From an uncultured Clostridium sp. (lineage in GTDB: Bacteria; Bacillota; Clostridia; Clostridiales; Clostridiaceae), in assembly GCF_947072515.1 (NCBI RefSeq), contig NZ_CAMTIG010000002.1:107779-171778 (forward strand): a stretch of 64,000 nt of DNA, read 5' to 3'. The notes below the pieces were generated by a model. The model was not told where the DNA came from. It was given only the letters and a program-made list of their open reading frames with translations, and did not search any database. Positions 25,590-34,685 of this stretch are shown here, piece by piece; within the stretch, counting starts at the first letter, position 1, and each line of letters begins with the position of its first letter. Position numbers and translations under genes: made by a program.

Positions 25590-25850
25590 ATGAAGAGTAG
25601 AAATAGGGTTACTATTCAATTTATTGTAGAAGAAATATATGTTTTTAGTGCATCATGTATTGCAACCGTTAAGGTAGATAAGGATTGTTATGAAATTATT
25701 GATGAAAACTATTGTAAGGATATTGAAGACTTAGAAGACATAGAATTAGTTGAAATATTAGTCGATAATTATGATGATGAAGAAGTTCCTAGTGAAGATG
25801 ATATAACAGAAGACTATATTCAAGAAATAATAAAGATAAGTTTAACTTAA
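25590..25850 (+). CDS. Small acidic hypothetical protein
   Basis: 86 residues from ATG 25590 with GGAG at 25580-25583; the in-frame ATG at 25578 overlaps that site. A short beta-rich N-terminal half (VTIQFIVEEIYVFSASCIAT) is followed by a very acidic C-terminal half (many Asp/Glu after residue 45). No family recognised. Confidence 0.6.
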   Translation: MKSRNRVTIQFIVEEIYVFSASCIATVKVDKDCYEIIDENYCKDIEDLEDIELVEILVDNYDDEEVPSEDDITEDYIQEIIKISLT

Positions 25851-25975
25851 TAAAATAACTATGGTTAAAAAAAGAATATATAAGTGAATATTAAATGGTA
25901 AAAAATAGATGCAAAGAAGTATTAAATTTATAAATCTATAAAATTAATTATTAATTAAAAAGTAAGAATAAAATT

Positions 25976-26015
25976 AAAAAGTATGCTAATATTAATAATA
26001 TTGGCATGCTTTTTT
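25976..26015 (+). terminator. Terminator downstream of the acidic protein gene
   Basis: AAAAAG-ATGC-AATATT arms pair with AATATT-GCAT-CTTTTT with small mismatches, then a T-run. It lies about 125 bp after the stop codon; the rest of 25851-26134 shows nothing else. Confidence 0.7.
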
Positions 26016-26134
26016 AATGTATAAAAATAAACTAAATTACTTAAAGTAATAATATATTAAAAAAGTAAATTAGAAAATGGAGTAGATAACTTCATTACGT
26101 GCTATAAAACAAAGGATAAAAAAGGAGTGTAAAA

Positions 26135-26695
26135 ATGAGCTGGAATCTTCATTTATTTTATTTAATTAATGGACTGGCGTATAAGAGTGTTTTATTAGAT
26201 GACATCATGATATTCTTTACAAAGGTTGTTCCTTTTATATATGCAGCAATATTACTTATTGTATTTATAATGGGAATCGTAAAGAAGGATGCAAAACTAA
26301 GAAGAGTTGCCGTAAGCACAGGGATATTTACAGTTATAAACTTAATAGTAAGTTCTATTATAGGATTAATTTACTTTGAAAAGAGACCATTTGTATCGCA
26401 TAAAGTAAATTTATTAGTTCCACATAAGGCAGATGCTTCATTTCCAAGCGATCACGTTATAGGAACATTTAGTATCGCATTAGGACTTGGAAGAGCAAGT
26501 CAAATATTAAGTGGATTAATGACAATAGGAACAATTTTTGTAGCGTTCTCAAGAGTATTTGTTGGAAACCATTATCCAATGGATGTTATAGGAGCATATA
26601 TAGTTGTAATCATTATGAATATAATTTATGTTAAATTCTTAAGAAAACCAATTGAAAGAATTTATATGAATTTCGATAGAAAAATATTTAGATAA
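26135..26695 (+). CDS. PAP2 family phosphatase (undecaprenyl-diphosphatase BcrC-like)
   Basis: 186 residues, about five hydrophobic segments, with the three lipid phosphatase motifs: the KRPF region near residue 88 (C1-like), ASFPSDHVIG (C2) and SRVFVGNHYPMDV (C3). Length and the LVPHKADASFPSDH context fit BcrC/YbjG-type enzymes, which dephosphorylate undecaprenyl pyrophosphate at the outer membrane face to recycle the peptidoglycan carrier and give some bacitracin tolerance. AAAGGAGTG site before ATG 26135. Confidence 0.88.
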   Translation: MSWNLHLFYLINGLAYKSVLLDDIMIFFTKVVPFIYAAILLIVFIMGIVKKDAKLRRVAVSTGIFTVINLIVSSIIGLIYFEKRPFVSHKVNLLVPHKADASFPSDHVIGTFSIALGLGRASQILSGLMTIGTIFVAFSRVFVGNHYPMDVIGAYIVVIIMNIIYVKFLRKPIERIYMNFDRKIFR

Positions 26696-26702
26696 TAGAA
26701 GT

Positions 26703-26740
26703 AAAGGAGTGTACTATAAAATAGTACAGTCCTTTTTTTC
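26703..26740 (+). terminator. Terminator of the PAP2 gene
   Basis: AAAGGAGTGTACTAT (26703-26717) pairs with ATAGTACAGTCCTTT (26721-26735) with one G-G mismatch, then a T-run. Confidence 0.85.
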
Positions 26741-26928
26741 TTTTGATTAAATTTATGAAAGGAAATTAAGGTGGAAATTAGGTTAAAAACCAGTAGAATA
26801 CGGTGAATTTTAAAGATTATTATAAAAAAATATACTAATTAAGTAGATAAAGGTATATAATAAAAAAATATGACTAAAATTTTGAGGGGATTTACATAAG
26901 AATAAATATATAAATAGAAGGTGATTAA

Positions 26929-28896
26929 ATGACAGTAGTTAAAGACTTCTTACCTATTAGTAGAGAAGATATGGAAAAATGTGGGTGGGAACAATGCGAT
27001 TTTATAATAGTAACAGGAGACGCATATATTGACCATCATAGTTTTGGAACTGCAATAATTTCAAGAGTATTAGAAAATGCAGGATATAAAATTGGAATAA
27101 TAGCTCAACCGGATTGGCATAATTTAGATGATTTTAAGAAGCTTGGAAGACCAAGACTTGGATTTTTAGTTAATGGTGGAAACATGGACCCAATGGTAAA
27201 CCATTATACTGTAAGTAAAAGATTAAGAGAAAAGGACCTTTACTCACCAGGTGGGAAAATGGGACTTAGACCTGATAGAGCTACTATAGTTTATTGTAAT
27301 AAATTAAGAGAAGCGTTTAAAAATATAAATATAGTCATTGGTGGTATTGAAGCAAGTCTTAGAAGAATGGCTCACTATGATTATTGGAGCAATTCAGTAA
27401 GAAATTCTATTTTAATAGATTCAGGAGCGGATCTTTTAGTATATGGAATGAGTGAAAAGCAAATAGTAGATGTTGCAAATGCATTAAATGATGGATTTGA
27501 AGCTAAATACATAAGACACGTAAACGGAACTTGTTATATTGTTGATTCGTTAGATGAATTATATGGAGATTATGTATTATTACATGATGTTAAAGAAATT
27601 GCAGAAGATAAAGTTATCTATGCAAAAGATTTTAATATACAAGATGAAGAACAGGATCCTATAAGAGGAAAACAACTTGTTCAACCACATGGGAAAAGAT
27701 ATGTAGTTGCTAATAAACCTGAAATGCCTTTAAATAGAGAAGAATTAGATGAAGTATATGGATTACCATATATGAAAAACTATCATTCAATCTATGAAAA
27801 GGATGGAGGAATTGCAGCAATTGAAGAGGTTAAATTTAGTATAGTTTCTTCAAGGGGATGTTTTGGTGATTGTAATTTCTGTGCAATAACATTCCATCAA
27901 GGAAGAACAGTTCAAAGTAGAAGTGAAGAATCAATATTAGAAGAAGCTAAAGGTATAACTGAGCTTAAAGACTTCAAAGGATATATCCATGATGTTGGTG
28001 GACCAACAGCAAACTTTAGAAAACCAGCTTGTGATCATCAACTTACTATTGGAGCTTGTAAAAAGAAAAAATGTTTAACTCCAGGAGTATGTAAAAACAT
28101 GGAGGTAGATCATAAGGAATTTGTACATCTTTTAAGAAGTGTTAGAAGCTTACCAAAGGTTAAAAAAGTATTTATTCGTTCAGGAATAAGATATGATTAT
28201 GTAATGGCTGATAAAGATGATACTTTCTTTAAAGAGTTAGTTGAGCATCATGTAAGTGGACAGTTAAAAGTTGCACCAGAACACGTTGCACCAGAAGCAC
28301 TAAAATATATGGGTAAACCATCAGGAGAAACTTATGATAAGTTTAGAGAGAAATTCTTTAAACTTAGTAAAAAGGCAGGAAAAGAACAATATATAATTCC
28401 ATACCTTATGTCAAGTCATCCAGGATGTGGACTTAAAGAAGCAATAGAACTTGCAGAATATTTAAGAGATACAAAATATCAACCAGAACAAGTGCAAGAT
28501 TTCTACCCAACACCAGGAACACCATCAACTACAATGTTTTATACAGGACTTGATCCAAGAACATTAAAACCAGTATATGTTCCAAAATCAAAAGAAGAAA
28601 AAGCTATGCAAAGAGCACTTCTTCAATTTAAAAGACCTCAAAACTATAATTTAGTTTATGATGCATTAATGCAAGCAGGAAGAGAAGATCTTATTGGAAA
28701 TGGACCTAAGTGTTTAATTCAATCAAAAGAACAAAGGTATCTTGCTAGTATGAGAGGTAAGTCAGCTAGTTTTAGAGGAAAATCTGCAAAAGGTAAGTCA
28801 ACTAGTAAGAGTGGAAATACAAATAGCAGACAAAATGAAAACGGAAAGAAAAAACATGGACCTAAAAAAGGTAAGGGAAGTTTTAAGAAAAAATAA
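26929..28896 (+). CDS. YgiQ family radical SAM protein
   Basis: 655 residues. Family regions: [20 protein letters not shown] near the N-terminus, [14 protein letters not shown], then the radical SAM cluster motif [12 protein letters not shown] (CX3CX2C, about residues 309-320), [10 protein letters not shown] and [19 protein letters not shown] cysteine group [15 protein letters not shown] and CKNM lies after the SAM motif, which could bind a second cluster or metal. The last 45 or so residues are a basic, Gly/Ser/Lys-rich tail that may bind nucleic acid. YgiQ proteins are conserved in anaerobes but the reaction is unknown. GAAGGTG site; single gene. Confidence 0.93.
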   Translation: MTVVKDFLPISREDMEKCGWEQCDFIIVTGDAYIDHHSFGTAIISRVLENAGYKIGIIAQPDWHNLDDFKKLGRPRLGFLVNGGNMDPMVNHYTVSKRLREKDLYSPGGKMGLRPDRATIVYCNKLREAFKNINIVIGGIEASLRRMAHYDYWSNSVRNSILIDSGADLLVYGMSEKQIVDVANALNDGFEAKYIRHVNGTCYIVDSLDELYGDYVLLHDVKEIAEDKVIYAKDFNIQDEEQDPIRGKQLVQPHGKRYVVANKPEMPLNREELDEVYGLPYMKNYHSIYEKDGGIAAIEEVKFSIVSSRGCFGDCNFCAITFHQGRTVQSRSEESILEEAKGITELKDFKGYIHDVGGPTANFRKPACDHQLTIGACKKKKCLTPGVCKNMEVDHKEFVHLLRSVRSLPKVKKVFIRSGIRYDYVMADKDDTFFKELVEHHVSGQLKVAPEHVAPEALKYMGKPSGETYDKFREKFFKLSKKAGKEQYIIPYLMSSHPGCGLKEAIELAEYLRDTKYQPEQVQDFYPTPGTPSTTMFYTGLDPRTLKPVYVPKSKEEKAMQRALLQFKRPQNYNLVYDALMQAGREDLIGNGPKCLIQSKEQRYLASMRGKSASFRGKSAKGKSTSKSGNTNSRQNENGKKKHGPKKGKGSFKKK

Positions 28897-28919
28897 AAGG
28901 TGCTTAGCACCTTTTTTTT
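28895..28919 (+). terminator. Terminator of the ygiQ-like gene
   Basis: AAAAGGTGC-TTA-GCACC followed by a run of eight or more T. Confidence 0.9.
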
Positions 28920-29295
28920 AGCTCAAAATATATTAGACTGATAAATAGATAAAAAAGAGGAACTTAAATTGCCAAAAAATAAGAAAAATAGGATTTAGAG
29001 TATAAAAATTCAATAAATTTACAAAAAATGAACAATAAATATAAAGTGATAATAAATTTAAAAAACGTTTAAATATACACAAATTGGATTGTAAATGTTT
29101 ACTCGTGGTGCTAGAATCATAATTGGAAACGTTACCGAAAGTCTTTTAAATTAATAATGGTTCTATTATTAAATAAGATGTAGAAAAGTAAGAAGCAGTT
29201 ATTTAATAATACAAAACAGAGTTAAGCTAATTGAAGAAGGTAACACGTAATAATAAAATATTTATTCGATTTAAATTCTAGAGGAGGCTTTATCA
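28920..29295 (+). other. Intergenic region before malE
   Basis: A 376-bp gene-free stretch. It holds the malE promoter and cre-like site (29089-29137) and an AAACGTTT palindrome at 29063-29070 in an AAAAAACGTTTAAA context, which may be a weaker operator. From about 29140 to 29280 is a long untranslated leader in which I see no riboswitch or open reading frame. An AGAGGAGG site precedes the malE ATG. Confidence 0.6.
29089..29137 (+). promoter_or_regulatory. malE promoter with cre-like operator at the start point
   Basis: TTGTAA (29089-29094), 17 bp, TAGAAT (29112-29117) with an extended -10 TG at 29109-29110. TTGGAAACGTTACCG (29124-29137 core, starting 29123) fits the CcpA consensus WTGNAANCGNWNNCW at all but the last base and lies across the expected transcription start, where a bound CcpA or LacI-family repressor would block initiation. 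Confidence 0.7.
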
Positions 29296-30498
29296 ATGAA
29301 GAAAAAAGCAATAATTGCTATTATAGTTGCTGCCGTTGTTATTGTAGGTGGTATTGTAATAGCTACAAGTGGTAGTAGTGAAAAAACTATAACTGTACAA
29401 TCCTATTTAACTCAACCTGAAGTAAATGCACTTCAGCCAATAGCAAATGAATGGGCTAAGGAAAATCATGTAAAGGTTAAATTAGAATTCCAATCAGGAT
29501 CAGATTTCCAAAATGTTATGACAGCAATGAAAACATCTAATGGACCTGATATTGTATATGGTATTCCAAATGATAATATTGGTACTTTTGTTAAAGGTGG
29601 ATTATTAGCAAAAACACCAGAAAATCTAATTCCAACTAACCAATTTACTTCGGCTGGATTAATAAAAGCTGGTGAAGTAAATGGAACTCAATATGGTGAA
29701 CCAATAGCAGAAGGAACTACAGCATTATTCTATAATAAGAAAGAAGTTCCAACACCACCAGCAACTATGGAACAATTAATCCAAGAAGCTAAGACTAAGG
29801 GATTCCAATATAACTTAACAAACTTCTACTATTCATATGGATTCTTAGGAGCTAATGGAGGATACATCTTTAAAGAAAATCCTAACGGAACTTTTGATAC
29901 AAATGATATCGGATTAAATAATGCAGGAGCTGTAAAAGGATATGAATTCTTAGATAGTTTAGTTAAAGATAAATTAATGACTATAAGTGATACTGATACT
30001 GTATCTATGTCTAACTTTGAAGCAGGAAAAACTGCATTCTATATTGGTGGACCATGGAATATAGCAGATCTTAAAAAATCAGGTGTTGACTTTGGAGTAG
30101 CTCCATTACCAACATTAGATGGAAAAGCAATCCCAGGATTATCAACAGTTCAATTAGCAATAGTAAGTGAAAAATCTAAAGATCAAACATTAGATTGGAG
30201 CTTAATTAAATACTTAGATGAACATGGACAAGATGTAACTACATCAGTTGGTTCAAGAATCCCAGTATTAAGTGCTGAAAACAATAGTGCAACTGTTAAA
30301 AATAATCCATATATTAAAGGATTTGAAGATCAAGCTAAAAACGCAACATATATGCCAAGTGTTCCAGAAACAGCAGCCGTTTGGACTCCAGCTGGAAACA
30401 ACTTAACATTAATGGTTGAAGGAAAAGAAACACCACAACAAGCAGCAGATAAAACTGTAGAACAAATTAAACAAGGTATAGCACAACAAAATCAATAG
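29296..30498 (+). CDS. malE: Maltose/maltodextrin ABC transporter, substrate-binding protein
   Basis: 400 residues of the family 1 extracellular solute-binding (MalE) type. Domain landmarks: ITVQSYLTQPEVNALQPIAN, FQNVMTAMKTSNGPDIVYGI, EPIAEGTTALFYNKKEV, FYIGGPWNIADLKKSGVDFG and the C-terminal VPETAAVWTPAGNNL. The N-terminus is basic plus one hydrophobic segment (about 4-24) but, unlike most Gram-positive solute-binding proteins, has no cysteine after it, so lipid anchoring is not possible. It must be held by an uncleaved anchor or be secreted. First gene of malE-malF-malG-msmX; separated from malF by a strong hairpin. Confidence 0.9.
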   Translation: MKKKAIIAIIVAAVVIVGGIVIATSGSSEKTITVQSYLTQPEVNALQPIANEWAKENHVKVKLEFQSGSDFQNVMTAMKTSNGPDIVYGIPNDNIGTFVKGGLLAKTPENLIPTNQFTSAGLIKAGEVNGTQYGEPIAEGTTALFYNKKEVPTPPATMEQLIQEAKTKGFQYNLTNFYYSYGFLGANGGYIFKENPNGTFDTNDIGLNNAGAVKGYEFLDSLVKDKLMTISDTDTVSMSNFEAGKTAFYIGGPWNIADLKKSGVDFGVAPLPTLDGKAIPGLSTVQLAIVSEKSKDQTLDWSLIKYLDEHGQDVTTSVGSRIPVLSAENNSATVKNNPYIKGFEDQAKNATYMPSVPETAAVWTPAGNNLTLMVEGKETPQQAADKTVEQIKQGIAQQNQ

Positions 30499-30501
30499 TA
30501 G

Positions 30502-30545
30502 TTAAAGTTTATACTTTTAATTAGTTTTAAAAGTATAAACTTTAA
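30502..30545 (+). other. Intercistronic hairpin between malE and malF
   Basis: Perfect 19-bp inverted repeat (30502-30520 with 30527-30545) with a 6-nt loop TTAGTT, starting four bases after the malE stop codon. No T-run follows directly, so it looks more like an mRNA-stabilising or partial-termination element than a full terminator. It would favour high malE over malF/malG expression. Confidence 0.8.
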
Positions 30546-30584
30546 TAAATTTTTAGAAAATTAGAGAAAGGAAAGTAAAGAATT

Positions 30585-31532
30585 ATGGGGAAAAAAGTAG
30601 AAAATCCAGAAGTTGAACAAACTAAAAAAAATGGTAGAGAAGCATATAAATACTTAGCACCAGCTCTTACAACTATTGCAGTATTATCCTGCATACCAAT
30701 GCTATATACATTATATTTATCTTTTACTAACTCAACTCAATATACTCAGGGAGCACCTAAGTTTGTTGGATTAGCAAATTATCAATCAGTAATAACAGGA
30801 CCATTCCATAATATATTTATTCCAGTATTTTTATGGACAGTAGTATATGCATTATTTGCATGTTTTGGAGGGTACATAGTAGGGTTACTATTAGCTATCT
30901 TAGTAAAAAATAAAAACCTTAAAGAAAGTGCAGTATATAAAGCAATATTAATAGTTCCATGGGCATTGCCTGCAACAATTGCAATAATGTCTTGGCAAGG
31001 TCTTTTAAATACTCAATATGGTAATATTAATATTGTTTTAGAACATTTGCATATAATTTCTACTCCAATTCCATGGTTAAATGATCCATTTTGGGCAAGA
31101 ACAGCTATTATTATAGTTACCATTTGGCTTGGATATCCATTCATGATGAATGTTTGTTTAGGAGCATTAACATCAATACCACAAGAGTATTATGAAGCAG
31201 CAGAAGTTGATGGAGCTAGTAAATTTACTCAATTTAGAAAAATAACATTACCATCACTAGTAAAAACTTCATATCCACTTTTAATATCAAGTTTTGCATT
31301 TAATTTTAATAACTTTGGGGCGGCGTATTTAATAACGCAAGGGAATCCACCAAGACTTAATACACAGTGGGCTGGATATACAGATATATTATCATCAAGT
31401 ATATACAAGCTAGCTATTAATTTTGGACAATATGGAATCGGTTCCGCTCTTAGTATATTAGTATTTATATTAATAGGAACAATTACAGCAATACAAATGA
31501 AAAAATCAGGTCAATTTGAGGGGGTAGAATAA
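30585..31532 (+). CDS. malF: Maltose/maltodextrin ABC transporter, permease MalF
   Basis: 315 residues, six or more membrane segments. The permease EAA motif is EYYEAAEVDGASKFTQFRKITLP region (about residues 203-225), the site that contacts the ATPase. Shorter than the E. coli MalF, lacking the large periplasmic P2 insertion, as is normal in Firmicutes. Forms a heterodimer with MalG, whose gene starts one base after this stop codon. GAAAGGAAAG site before ATG 30585. Confidence 0.93.
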   Translation: MGKKVENPEVEQTKKNGREAYKYLAPALTTIAVLSCIPMLYTLYLSFTNSTQYTQGAPKFVGLANYQSVITGPFHNIFIPVFLWTVVYALFACFGGYIVGLLLAILVKNKNLKESAVYKAILIVPWALPATIAIMSWQGLLNTQYGNINIVLEHLHIISTPIPWLNDPFWARTAIIIVTIWLGYPFMMNVCLGALTSIPQEYYEAAEVDGASKFTQFRKITLPSLVKTSYPLLISSFAFNFNNFGAAYLITQGNPPRLNTQWAGYTDILSSSIYKLAINFGQYGIGSALSILVFILIGTITAIQMKKSGQFEGVE

Positions 31533-31533
31533 A

Positions 31534-32388
31534 ATGGCAAAAGTAAAATATAAAGAAAAGTTAACCCCAAGAGAAAGAATTGGTGCATGGGTAACAAGAA
31601 TAATATTATGGGTAGTTTGTTTGATTGTATTATATCCTGTAATAGCAGTACTCTCTACATCAGTAGCAAAGGGAAATACATTTGTTCAAACATCTATATT
31701 TCCACAAAGTTTCACATTAGATAATTATAAATTTGTTTTAACACAAACAGACTTCTTATATTGGGTAAAAAACTCAATGATAATTTGTATTTCTGTTTCA
31801 TTAATACAATTAGTTCTTACAGCAACATCAGCATTTGCCTTTGCAAAGCTAAAATTTAAAGGAAAAAAATATGGACTTATATTTTTATTAGTTCTACAAT
31901 TATTCCCTTCAATGATGGCTTTACCAGCAATATTAACATTTGCATATAGCTTTAATTTAGCAAACCATATGTGGTTTTATATTTTACTTCAATGTGGTGG
32001 TAGTGCATTTAATATCTGGCTTATGAAAGGATATATGGATGGGTTACCAAATGAATTGATGGAAGCAGCAGAAGTTGATGGAGCAAGCACATGGCAAACA
32101 TTTACTAAAATTATATTACCTTTATCAAGAAATATGTTAATAGTAATATTTATCTTTACTTTCTTAGGAACATATAGTGAATTCGTATTTGCATCAGCAT
32201 TATTTAATGGATCAACTCATGAAACAGTAGCAACAGGATTACAAAGTTTCATAACAGGACAATTCTCAGCAAACTGGACAAAATATGCAGCAGCAGCAAT
32301 TATGGCATCAATTCCAATAACAGTTATATATATGGCTTTCCAAAAATATATTTCTGAAGGATTAGTTGCAGGTTCAGTTAAAGGATAA
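31534..32388 (+). CDS. malG: Maltose/maltodextrin ABC transporter, permease MalG
   Basis: 284 residues with six membrane segments. EAA motif is LMEAAEVDGASTWQTFTKII (about 177-196). N-terminal helix IILWVVCLIVLYPVIAVLST and the C-terminal YISEGLVAGSVKG match MalG, whose tail inserts into the ATPase dimer. Immediately follows malF with a GGGGGTAG site inside the end of that gene, so translation is coupled. Confidence 0.94.
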   Translation: MAKVKYKEKLTPRERIGAWVTRIILWVVCLIVLYPVIAVLSTSVAKGNTFVQTSIFPQSFTLDNYKFVLTQTDFLYWVKNSMIICISVSLIQLVLTATSAFAFAKLKFKGKKYGLIFLLVLQLFPSMMALPAILTFAYSFNLANHMWFYILLQCGGSAFNIWLMKGYMDGLPNELMEAAEVDGASTWQTFTKIILPLSRNMLIVIFIFTFLGTYSEFVFASALFNGSTHETVATGLQSFITGQFSANWTKYAAAAIMASIPITVIYMAFQKYISEGLVAGSVKG

Positions 32389-32429
32389 ATTGAAAACAAA
32401 GTAGTTAAAATGCTAAGGAGGCAAATTTT

Positions 32430-33542
32430 ATGGCAGGGTTAAAATTAAAAAATATATTTAAAATTTATAGTAATGGATTTGAAGCAGTAAAAGACTTTAA
32501 TTTAGATATAGAAGATAAAGAATTTATAGTTTTTGTAGGACCATCTGGATGTGGTAAAACAACTACTTTAAGAATGGTAGCAGGACTAGAAGCAATAAGT
32601 AAGGGTGAACTTTATATAGGAGATAAGCAAGTTAATAACTTACCTCCTAAAGAAAGAGATATAGCAATGGTATTCCAAAACTATGCATTATATCCTCATA
32701 TGACTGTATTTGATAATATGGCATTTGCATTACAGTTAAGAAAAATGCCAAAGGATGAAATTGATAAAAAAGTTAGGGAAGCGGCAAAGATACTAGATAT
32801 AGAACATCTTTTAGACAGAAAACCAAAAGCATTATCAGGAGGACAAAGACAAAGGGTTGCAATGGGAAGAGCTATAGTAAGAAGTCCTAAGGTATTCTTA
32901 ATGGATGAACCTTTATCAAACCTTGATGCTAAACTTAGAGGTCAAATGAGAATTGAAATTTCAAAATTACACAGGGAATTAAATACAACATTTATATATG
33001 TTACACATGACCAAGTGGAAGCTATGACATTAGGGACAAGAATAGTAGTTATGAAAGATGGGGAAATTCAACAAATAGACACACCAAGAGGTATATATAA
33101 TAATCCAGCAAATATGTTTGTTGCAGGATTTATAGGAAGTCCTCAAATGAATTTCTTATACGGAAAATTAGATTCAAGAAGTGCAGAAAAATTCTTATCG
33201 GTACAAGGATCAAATGAAGTTAAACTTAGAAAAGAGCAATGTGAAAAAGTATCTAACTTTGGATCTAAGGATGGAGAAGTTTTAGTTGGAATAAGACCAG
33301 AAAAAATACATTATGAAGATGCCAATATTCCAGCAGAAGAATGTATAAATTTTAAAGGAAGACTAGAACTTATTGAAAACCTAGGTGGAGAAATTTGTCT
33401 TCATATAACAATAGGTGAAAAAACAATAATTGTAAAAAAACAAGGTGAAACTGAAATGCTAGTAGGAGATAACATTGATTTAAAGATTAATGTTAAAGAC
33501 CTTCATATTTTTGATGAGGAGACTCAAATAACAATATTCTAA
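32430..33542 (+). CDS. msmX: Carbohydrate ABC transporter ATP-binding protein (MsmX/MalK type)
   Basis: 370 residues. Walker [10 protein letters not shown] (37-45), Q-loop [17 protein letters not shown], signature LSGGQRQR, Walker [17 protein letters not shown], switch VTHDQ. After residue 240 comes the C-terminal TOBE/regulatory domain ([12 protein letters not shown], then [17 protein letters not shown]) of CUT1 transporters. Energises MalFG; MsmX-type ATPases of Firmicutes may also serve other sugar importers. AAGGAGG site 41 bp after malG. Confidence 0.93.
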   Translation: MAGLKLKNIFKIYSNGFEAVKDFNLDIEDKEFIVFVGPSGCGKTTTLRMVAGLEAISKGELYIGDKQVNNLPPKERDIAMVFQNYALYPHMTVFDNMAFALQLRKMPKDEIDKKVREAAKILDIEHLLDRKPKALSGGQRQRVAMGRAIVRSPKVFLMDEPLSNLDAKLRGQMRIEISKLHRELNTTFIYVTHDQVEAMTLGTRIVVMKDGEIQQIDTPRGIYNNPANMFVAGFIGSPQMNFLYGKLDSRSAEKFLSVQGSNEVKLRKEQCEKVSNFGSKDGEVLVGIRPEKIHYEDANIPAEECINFKGRLELIENLGGEICLHITIGEKTIIVKKQGETEMLVGDNIDLKINVKDLHIFDEETQITIF

Positions 33543-33610
33543 TATTAATGATATAATCTTAGTACTAATATATTTTGGTGAAAATAACAATTAGTATGGA
33601 GGAACTTAAT

Positions 33611-34624
33611 ATGAATATAAAAGATATAGCAAAAATGGCAGGTGTTGGAGTAGGAACCGTGTCAAGAGTTTTAAATAACCATCCAAATGTAAAAGAATCT
33701 ACTAGAAAAAAAGTAATGGATGTAATAAATGAGATAAACTATATTCCAAATAAAAGCGCAGTAAATTTAAAAAAGAATTCAGTAAATTCAAATTCTATAG
33801 GCGTTTTAATAAGAGGAGTATTTACACCGTTTTTTTATGAAATGGTAACTATAATAAATAAAATATTATCTACTGATGGATATAATATAGTACTTAGACA
33901 AAATGACTTTGTTGAGGCTGGGGATAATGAAGTGAGAAGAGTTATAAGTCTTTGCAAATCAGTAAATTTAAAAGGATTAATATACTTGGGGTGTGATATA
34001 GATATAATATCAGATGAAACTTTTAAAGATGTTGAAGTACCACTTGTATTAGTGTCACCAAATAAATCTTATGTAGATGATAATATAACAAATTTCTCAT
34101 CAGTTTGCATAAATCAAGTAGATTCATCTAAAATAGCAACTAAATATTTAGTTGAAAAAGGTGCTAAAAATATTGGAATTATATTAGGGGCAAATGATAA
34201 TTCAATGATTAGTAGCCAAAGATTTTTAGGGTATAAGAAAACACTTTTGGAAAATAATTTAAAATTCAAAGAGGAAAATGTAGCTTATGGAAGTTATACG
34301 GCAGAAGGTGCTTATGAAGCAACTATAGAGTTGTTAAAGAGGGGGCAAAATATAGACGGAATATTTTGTACATCAGATATTATGGCAACAGGATGTGCAA
34401 AAGCTATTATTGATTCAGGATTTGAAGTTGGTAAAGATATATTTTTATCAGGATTTGATGGAATGGATATAGCTAAATTTTATAATCCAACAATAACTAC
34501 GGTTATTCAGCCTATAGAGGAAATGGCAGAAATAGGTGCTAATATGATTATTGATTTAATAAAAAATAAAAGTTCTCATAGGCATATAGAATTAAAAACA
34601 GAGTTATCAAAAGGTAAGTCATAG
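33611..34624 (+). CDS. LacI family transcriptional regulator
   Basis: 337 residues from ATG 33611 with GGAGG nine bases upstream; an in-frame start at 33575 would add 12 residues before the helix-turn-helix. DNA-binding domain NIKDIAKMAGVGVGTVSRVL with hinge region PNKSAVNLKKNSVN, then a PBP1-like effector domain (IGVLIRGVFTPFFYEMV, ATKYLVEKGAKNIGIILG, DGIFCTSDIMATGCAKAI). Encoded after the ABC genes and before the maltodextrin enzymes, so likely a maltose-responsive regulator (MalR-like) of the locus; CcpA-type global roles are less likely because another LacI homologue lies nearby. Confidence 0.9.
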   Translation: MNIKDIAKMAGVGVGTVSRVLNNHPNVKESTRKKVMDVINEINYIPNKSAVNLKKNSVNSNSIGVLIRGVFTPFFYEMVTIINKILSTDGYNIVLRQNDFVEAGDNEVRRVISLCKSVNLKGLIYLGCDIDIISDETFKDVEVPLVLVSPNKSYVDDNITNFSSVCINQVDSSKIATKYLVEKGAKNIGIILGANDNSMISSQRFLGYKKTLLENNLKFKEENVAYGSYTAEGAYEATIELLKRGQNIDGIFCTSDIMATGCAKAIIDSGFEVGKDIFLSGFDGMDIAKFYNPTITTVIQPIEEMAEIGANMIIDLIKNKSSHRHIELKTELSKGKS

Positions 34625-34635
34625 AAGATTGAAGA

Positions 34636-34657
34636 GGGGGCTATCGTGGATGCCCCC
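34636..34657 (+). other. GC-rich hairpin before the malQ-glgP fusion
   Basis: GGGGGC (34636-34641) and GCCCCC (34652-34657) form a strong 6-bp G-C stem with a 10-nt loop, in otherwise AT-rich DNA, 12 bp after the lacI stop and 28 bp before the next start. No T-run follows, so it is not a terminator; it may protect or process the mRNA, or slow ribosome loading. Confidence 0.6.
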
Positions 34658-34685
34658 GTTAATAGAATAAGATGGAGGGATTATA

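Noticed and set aside
34636..34657. GC hairpin as a terminator of the lacI gene
   Set aside because: No T-run follows the stem.
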